From Bugula neritina (taxonomy: Eukaryota; Bryozoa; Gymnolaemata; Cheilostomatida; Bugulidae), in NCBI GenBank assembly GCA_964035545.1, contig OZ037767.1:6038207-6102206 (forward strand): a DNA stretch of 64,000 nt. Direction: 5' to 3'. The notes under the pieces were generated by a model. It did no database searches. It saw only the letters and a list, made by a program, of their open reading frames with translations, and had not been told where the DNA came from. Made by a program: the position numbers and the translations under genes. Positions 48,577 to 64,000 of the stretch are shown here, in pieces; the stretch's first letter is position 1; each line of letters opens with the position of its first letter.

Positions 48577-51500
48577 ATGACGGCAACATGGAAGATAGTT
48601 TGTACTGATGGAAAGAAGGATGCAGTAACTATTGGTCTGGGGAAGACAGTGATTGGAAGAGGACACTTGTTGCAGGTGTGTGTCTGTAGTTGGTTGTGAT
48701 GAAAGTGACTTTCTAGTGAAGTTATTAATTTCTGTTTCTTTTTCAAATTATCTTTTATGCGACACGAGGGTGTCACATCAGTGGGTTATCTTAAGAGATA
48801 GAAATGGAGTAGTTTAGTAGGCTTCAGTGTTAAACTTTCATAATAAAGTAATTTATTTGAATATAGAACCGTGTTTGCATAATTTCATGACAGCTCATCT
48901 CATTTGGCTGTTCCTTTAACGTTGTGTCACTTTTTATAGATCCGAGAACTCAAAGTTTCCAGGCACCATGCTGAAGTTCAAGTCACTGAAGAGGGCGAAT
49001 TTACCCTGAAGGCAGTAAGTAACTGAGTTGACAGAGTGAATTTTAAAAATACATTCAGTTTTAGCTCTTTGTCTTAGAACTGTGCAACACCAGCCATGCG
49101 TTGTGCTATATTCAACACAGACGAAGGAAATATTGTTTTTACACACCTAAAGTTTCATTTAGGAGCAGTAGTGGAGAAATTGACATAGACTGAGTTCTTT
49201 AAATTTCTTATTAAATTTTGGTTTAGGACGCAAGTCAATGTTCTTGCGAGAACATAACTTCTTAATTGCTACATTTCTAATTTATAACACAGGCCTTTCT
49301 CAATTACTCCATAATTTTGAGTTTCTCAGTCACAGTTGATATCAGATTATCTGAGTTTATAATGTGAATAATTGTTACATGAAGTGTTGACTTGTTGCAA
49401 TGAATATGTATTATTATCTGTATAAGTGTTACGCCCTCCTGTATGTAAAATATAACTTCATTAAAGATGCACCCTGGCCTGCCGTGCTACTACAGCAGAA
49501 AAGGCGAATCTGCAAAAACTGAACTCTTGAGGGGTCAGTCTGTGACACTGACAGATGAAGACGTATTCTCTCTCCATTCTAATCCGGAATGTGAGTTCAA
49601 GGTCATCCAGACAACAGAGAGTCCAGTGCCTGAAGAGTCTACTAATGATGATGCCGACAATAATGTATGTACTTTTGTCAACCCAGTAACCTTTTGAACT
49701 GTATGTATAGTAGTTACTTCAGTATGGATATCTTTCTAATGTTGTGTTCTAGTACACTACATACTTACCTATTATCTACTACATACATATTACTTACTTA
49801 CTACTGCTGCTGCTGCTACTACTACTAATACCACCACTACTACTACATACATGCTTACTATGTACTACATATAATAACGTACATTTCTTACTCTTTCAGA
49901 CTTCTACTACAAAAGATCAGAAACTAAATTCAAGTGGTAAGTAGTTCTAGTTGTGTTATTAATGGCTTCTCTTTTTCTTTGCGAATTCGTCGACTGCTTT
50001 TATCAAAATTACTTATTTGTTAGCTTTTCTTTCCTTTCTATTGCTGAAATTAATCATTTGTCTTAAGAAGAGAATGCAAACGAGGCTGAAAGTGCAGAAG
50101 AAGACGGGGAGGAAGAGGAAGCAGAGGAAGAGGTAGAAGAAGCAGTAGATAGTGACTGGAGCGACTCACCAAAAAAGAAATCTAAAACTCTGAAAGCCAA
50201 AGCACCCAATAACAAGTCTACCAAACGTGGTAGCAATAGGTTAGAAATCGCATGTACAAATTCTACACGTTCTCATCCTGTAGTTGTTTGCTTTTTTGTG
50301 TGAATCTTTAAAGGTATTGGTGACTGTGAGTTTTAATACAGTTATGGTGCTGATTAGCTGTGCTCATTGTTTAGTTTTATTATGGTAGGGGCAGCCGTAA
50401 ACCGCCCCTTAAAAAGCCTAAGACAGCATCGAGTGAGGAGGAATCTGAGGCCAGCGAAGAAGAGGATAGTGACGAGGAATATGGCGGCAGGCGCAGCAGA
50501 CGTCAGCCGAAGAGAGTCGTGCAGAGATTGGCTCCTCGTAGAGCCACTAAGGCCGTGTCTTACAGTATGTGCTGCTCTGTAATATACTCTAGTCAGTCTA
50601 GTGTAATATACTCTAGTGTAATATACTCTAGTGTAATATACTCTAGTGTAATATACTCTAGTGTAATATACTCTAGTGTAATATACTCTAGTGTATTATA
50701 CTCTAGTGTAATATACTCTAGTGTAATATACTCTAGTGTAATATACTCTAGTGTAATATACTCTAGTGTAGTATACTATAGTGTAGTATAACATAGTATT
50801 GATAGTATCCTATAGTGCAACATAGTATAGTATTGTGTAGTAGAGTATAGTATACTGTAGTATATACATGTGACACAACAACTTACACTGATGTCCAACA
50901 TACTTTAAGATGAAGACCTGATGCTGGATGGGATGACACCAAGTGAAGAGGAAGACATCAGTGACTCTGGTGGACTCCCTAGAATCGGGAGACAAAAGAA
51001 AGCCGACAGCGACTCGGATTTCCAAGTGGAAGAAGATTCTGGAAGTGACTGGGAGGATAAGAAGTCATCCAGAGCTGTGAGTATGCCGAGACTAATCTGT
51101 AGAACTGAAGCTAATTTGTAGAACTGAAGCTAATCTGTAGAACTGAAGCTAATCTGTAGAACTGAAGCTAATCTGTAGAACTGAAGCTAATCTGTTGAAC
51201 TGAAGCTAATCTGTAGAACTGAAGCTAATCTGTAGAACTGAAGCTAATCTGTAGAACTGAAGCTAATCTGTTGAACTAGGGTGACAAAAGTCAGAACTCT
51301 TACTCAAATTTGATTGTCATTAACTACTAAGTATTTTTGGTTGTTTTAGAGAAAACAGGAAATAGTTTAGTTTGATTTAAAAATTATGGTAGATGCTGTT
51401 TTTACACCAGCTGCTGGCAGCCATTGCATGGTTAACAAACGTTATGCAGAAACTTGTTCGGATAAAATCATCATCGAACTTCTCATTAGATGAAGATAGT

Positions 51501-52722
51501 AACATGTGGGTAGTGAGTTTAAACCTTTCTAGACCATCTCGTGAAACTATCATACCGAAATTGTAGTTGTCATGGTTACCTAAGAACTCAACAAGTTTGA
51601 GCAAATTTGATAACTTCAGAATTTGGTTTTGATAGAAAAGTTAGATGGCTTATTACATAATACTTCATGGAAGCTACAAATTATTAATTTGGTGGTAGGA
51701 AACTGTTGCATGAGGATCTTACTTCTATGACAGATGTTTTATATATGATGACAGTTTAGATAAGAAATAAGAGCTATGGACTTAAAGCATTGTCTATAGC
51801 TGTGGTCCTAGGGAATTCTCTAATTAGTATAATAATTACAGGGCAAGAGAGGTGCGCCCCCACCCAAACCTCCATTGAGGAGGTCTGCTAAGAAAAAAAG
51901 AAATGTCTCAGATTCTGAGGACTTCTCTGAGGAGGAGCCTGAGTACCGTCCCAGACCGACTCGGAGACGGTATGGAACCAACACTAACATCACACAAAGT
52001 CTGTGATTCTAGTGTTTAGTTCAGTTGGTATAGAACATTCATCTCTTGTCTCTCGTTGACTGCTGTGTGCTAGTTTTAGTTTGTTGTAAGTTCCAACTAA
52101 TTTTGGAATATTGGAGGGTTTTTTCAAAAATAATTTTCTTATGTAATCTGCGCCTGTTTAATAGCATGTTGGCCAACTATAAAAACTGGCTGTGTCTTTC
52201 TCACTAATAGCCCTGTCTCCCTCACACTAATAGCCTTGTTTCTTTCACACTATTAGCCTTGTTTCTTTCACACTAATAGCCTTGTTTCTCTCACACTAAT
52301 AGCCTTGTTTCTCTCACACTAATAGCCTTGTTTCTCTCACACTAATAGCCTTGTTTCTCTCACACTAATAGCCTTGTTTCTCTCACACTAATAGCCTTGT
52401 GTCTCTTCCACTAATAGCCTTGTTTCTCTCACACTAATAGCCTTGTTTCTCTCACACTAATAGCCTTGTTTCTCTCACACTAATAGCCTTGTTTCTCTTC
52501 CACTTAGAGTTATGTCCTCTGTTGTAGAACTAAGAGCGCTCAATCAAGTAACTCTGAACAAGGAAACTCTGAACAAGGAAACTCTGATCAAGGTATCATC
52601 TACTCAACTCTATCATTCCTCTATTCTACTGTCCAGTAGTTCTGTACAAGTAGTTTATCTAATTTGTATTCCCTGATTTAGACCAGGAAGAAGAAAATGC
52701 ATCTGGCGAAGAGAGCGAGTAG
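48577..52722 (+). CDS. APLF: APLF-like FHA-domain nuclear protein with acidic/basic tail
   Basis: Ten exons, 48577-48675, 48940-49014, 49467-49664, 49900-49936, 50068-50239, 50389-50564, 50910-51076, 51842-51969, 52528-52592 and 52682-52722, join in phase to 385 residues. Exons 1-3 form an FHA domain of the APLF/PNKP/aprataxin type with GKTVIGRGHLL and VSRHHAEV, whose Arg, Ser and His bind phosphothreonine. In that group the FHA docks on CK2-phosphorylated XRCC1 or XRCC4 during DNA strand-break repair. The remainder is disordered: long Glu runs alternate with Lys/Arg patches, and SDWSD, SDWED and SDSEDFSEEE are CK2-type sites. Human APLF also has PBZ zinc fingers, which I do not see, so APLF identity is tentative and another FHA nuclear protein is possible. 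Exon 9 repeats GNSEQ three times. Exon 5 may start at 50071 instead, also in frame. Introns carry several minisatellites. Confidence 0.82.
49162..49310 (+). repeat. 150-bp interspersed repeat, copy 3
   Basis: Starts GGAGCAGTAGTGGAGAAATT and ends near CACAGGCCTTTCTCAATTAC. Lies in intron 2 of the FHA gene. Same family as 16856-17012 and 38769-38925. Confidence 0.82.
49798..49850 (+). repeat. trinucleotide tract (CTG then CTA/CCA)
   Basis: TACTGCTGCTGCTGC followed by TACTACTACTA and CCACCACTACTACTAC, in intron 3 of the FHA gene. Confidence 0.85.
50577..50800 (+). repeat. 15-bp minisatellite in FHA intron 6
   Basis: About 14 copies of TAATATACTCTAGTG begin 13 bases after the exon 6 donor (50565). 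Copies are nearly identical, fading at the end into TAGTATACTATAGTG. The period is a multiple of three and the array is open in the exon 6 frame, encoding VIYSS repeats if the intron were retained. Confidence 0.95.
51093..51279 (+). repeat. 19-bp minisatellite in FHA intron 7
   Basis: About ten copies of AATCTGTAGAACTGAAGCT begin 17 bases after the exon 7 donor (51077). Variation is limited to TGTAG/TGTTG and one AATTTG. Confidence 0.95.
52197..52506 (+). repeat. 23-bp minisatellite in FHA intron 8
   Basis: About 13 copies of the unit CACTAATAGCCTTGTTTCTC+TCA. Each has a branch-point-like CTAAT, a pyrimidine-rich stretch and TAG, resembling a 3' splice site. The array ends about 22 bases before the real exon 9 acceptor (52526-52527). 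Confidence 0.94.
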
Positions 52723-53286
52723 ACAACTGCAGTCATTGCAACACATTTAGTCCTTGTATCCTGTGAGTGGGCGGCTGTAAGTATTGTACATAAGAAACAT
52801 TTTATGATTCCCAGTTATGTAGACCATTTCCTGCGGAATCTCATCTGTACAGGTGACACGGAAGGCAGGTGAAACTGGGTACTTGTAGCATATCTGCTCC
52901 CAACTAACAGTTAGTCATGTTGTTGATGTTGTCTATTTTTATTAATCTAAACCCTTTAGCTATACCGAATATGTCTCTTTTGTAAATATCTTCATTTATA
53001 TTAAATGAATTGGTCACATCTGTGTAAATCGTGTTATTTTAATCTAGCTTTTCTCGAACATATATATGAATACTCTACATATTCTTATTCTTCTTGGTAC
53101 AACTTTACACCAGCACATTGTTTTATAATGTTCATTGGTTATCAAGTGTTTCAGTCCTTTTGTAAAGTTAGACAACCAATTTTGTTTTTAATGTATAATA
53201 TTTGTTGATGTTAAACTGGCCCACTTGCTGTACATGCTGTATAGTATTACTGAACAGCCTGATGTTAATAGCATTCTATAATGTTT

Positions 53287-53292
53287 AATAAA
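53287..53292 (+). terminator. poly(A) signal of the FHA gene
   Basis: AATAAA about 565 bases past the stop codon. Distance and position are plausible, but a closer site is not excluded. Confidence 0.5.
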
Positions 53293-54669
53293 ATCAACTT
53301 TTCCATATCACTTAATTTGTGTACCTTATATTCTAACATTGATGATATCAAGTAATACATCCCAACTCAAATAAAAATGTGCTACACACTGCAGGCTAGA
53401 AAAGTTACACTGTAACTATTACATTTCCCATTGTATATTGATTTACTATATAATACATATAGTATATATATATAGCATAATAAATTTATTATCTATAGTA
53501 GTTGTTTTTTAGATATGGTTTCAAATTGGTTGGTTTATAATTCACATCACAGTATAGTATAGCTGGCACCTAGTTAACTGGTATTCATTATGACTCATGT
53601 TCGACATAAACTAATGTATTTGTTATGCTCATTGTTAACCTGCAAAGAAATTATAAAACTTGTTCATGGTCTTAAACTGGGAATAAGTTTGTGAAATTTT
53701 TGTAAGCGATATTGTTAAAACTTGAAATTAAGGCTCTGTTAGAAATTATTAGAAGTCGTTGCAGTTTTAGGTACAGCCAACAAATTATTGGATTTTAGCT
53801 TAAGATTATGTAGCTGGACTGATGATGCCCTTGTTCATTATATACACTCATTATATTACCTCAGTCATTGAAACTGTACACACTGTATGCGGTAAATTAG
53901 ATTACTTAACACTGCTATGCAGACTTCCTATATGCATTATCATATGCTCTACTTGACTTAGCCATTGTTTCAGGGGGTATTGTGAAGCTGTAATAATTCT
54001 GAATTGATTGACAGGTAACACATTGATGCTGTAGACTCGTGACATCATGTATGATAAAACATGCAGCATTAGAACAGGTTGTAATTAATTATATTACTTG
54101 GACAGTTACATTTTTGGTTTTTCTAGCCCACCAAGAAACTGTTTTTACCTAATTAAAGGACTGTGAAATTCCAATCCGTTTTTTCTGGTCATGATTGAAA
54201 ATTTCTATCTTATACCTGCTCTCTGAAATAATACTAAAATTTTCTGTCAACATTGGAAGGGTAATATTTACAGAGGTGAGATTTAAATATTGAGTCATAA
54301 ATTTTGCATGCTTTTCAGACAGCACAGTGAAATGCTGCTCTTGTAATCCATTGCAAGCTGTGCTGCCATGCATATATATGATGTAATCATACACACCACG
54401 CCTACAGCATGACCTCTGTGCAACCTACCTGCCTTCACACAGCTAATGTTATGCATATGGTCATCTTTCACAAGCCAAGTCTACCTAGCCACTGCTCCTA
54501 ACATTTTTGCCCGCAGTTGATGCACGTTACTTGGTTCCACACTTACAGCTGGTACCTAGGCTAAGTCAAGTGGATATACTCAGCCACTGAAATTCTAGTT
54601 CAGTGTACACAGCAAGGTTAGTCAGCTTCCCATTATTAACTAATAACTGTACGGTGCTGGCAGTCAACA
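53293..54669. other. intergenic region between the FHA and HHIPL genes
   Basis: AT-rich; contains the presumed promoter and 5' UTR of the HHIPL gene. No other gene or mobile element recognised. Confidence 0.5.

Positions 54670-64000
<9,331 letters not shown>

Noticed and set aside
49467-49697. A separate small gene starting at ATG 49467
   Set aside because: It is exon 3 of the FHA gene. The ATG is an internal Met directly after the acceptor AG, and the FHA fold needs exons 1-2.
52197-52506. A CRISPR-like regular array (23-bp units)
   Set aside because: The units are contiguous with no spacers, in an intron of an animal gene.

Overview
The window is nuclear DNA from an invertebrate animal. 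It is strongly AT-rich by eye. Its genes are split by GT/AG introns, it carries tRNA-derived SINEs and MITEs, and its protein families are animal ones (a FOS-type bZIP, a SLC52A riboflavin transporter, a galactose sulfotransferase, HHIPL). I cannot name the species. A spiralian such as a mollusc or annelid would fit, but that is inference.

Seven protein genes could be built exon by exon with matching splice phases. In order they are: a FOS/ATF3-group bZIP gene (+, 2505-3984, 3 exons); a family GT10 alpha-1,3-fucosyltransferase (+, 20295-26837, 6 exons); a galactose-3-O-sulfotransferase-family gene (-, 27600-29946, 3 exons); two tandem SLC52A riboflavin transporters (-, 32835-37418 and 40149-43174, 5 exons each); an APLF-like FHA-domain protein with a long acidic/basic tail (+, 48577-52722, 10 exons); and a Hedgehog-interacting-protein-like gene (+, from 54670, 12 exons visible, running off the right edge).

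The 16 kb between the bZIP gene and the fucosyltransferase has no gene I can support. It holds a 344-bp PIF/Harbinger-like MITE with near-perfect 71-bp inverted repeats, several tRNA-derived SINEs with target-site duplications, a second small MITE, and tandem repeats. The same SINE family and another MITE family recur inside introns of the transporter and HHIPL genes.

The fucosyltransferase and the sulfotransferase are convergent neighbours that both act on Golgi glycans, so the pair could decorate the same glycans with fucose and sulfate (inference). The fucosyltransferase stem carries twelve decapeptide repeats, most of them bearing N-glycosylation sequons. The two riboflavin transporters share every intron position and phase, so they arose by tandem duplication. 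The APLF-like and HHIPL genes have introns loaded with minisatellites whose units resemble splice acceptor sites. In HHIPL the satellite itself appears to supply the real 3' splice site of exon 3. I found no operon, CRISPR array, integrated virus or obviously new multi-gene system.
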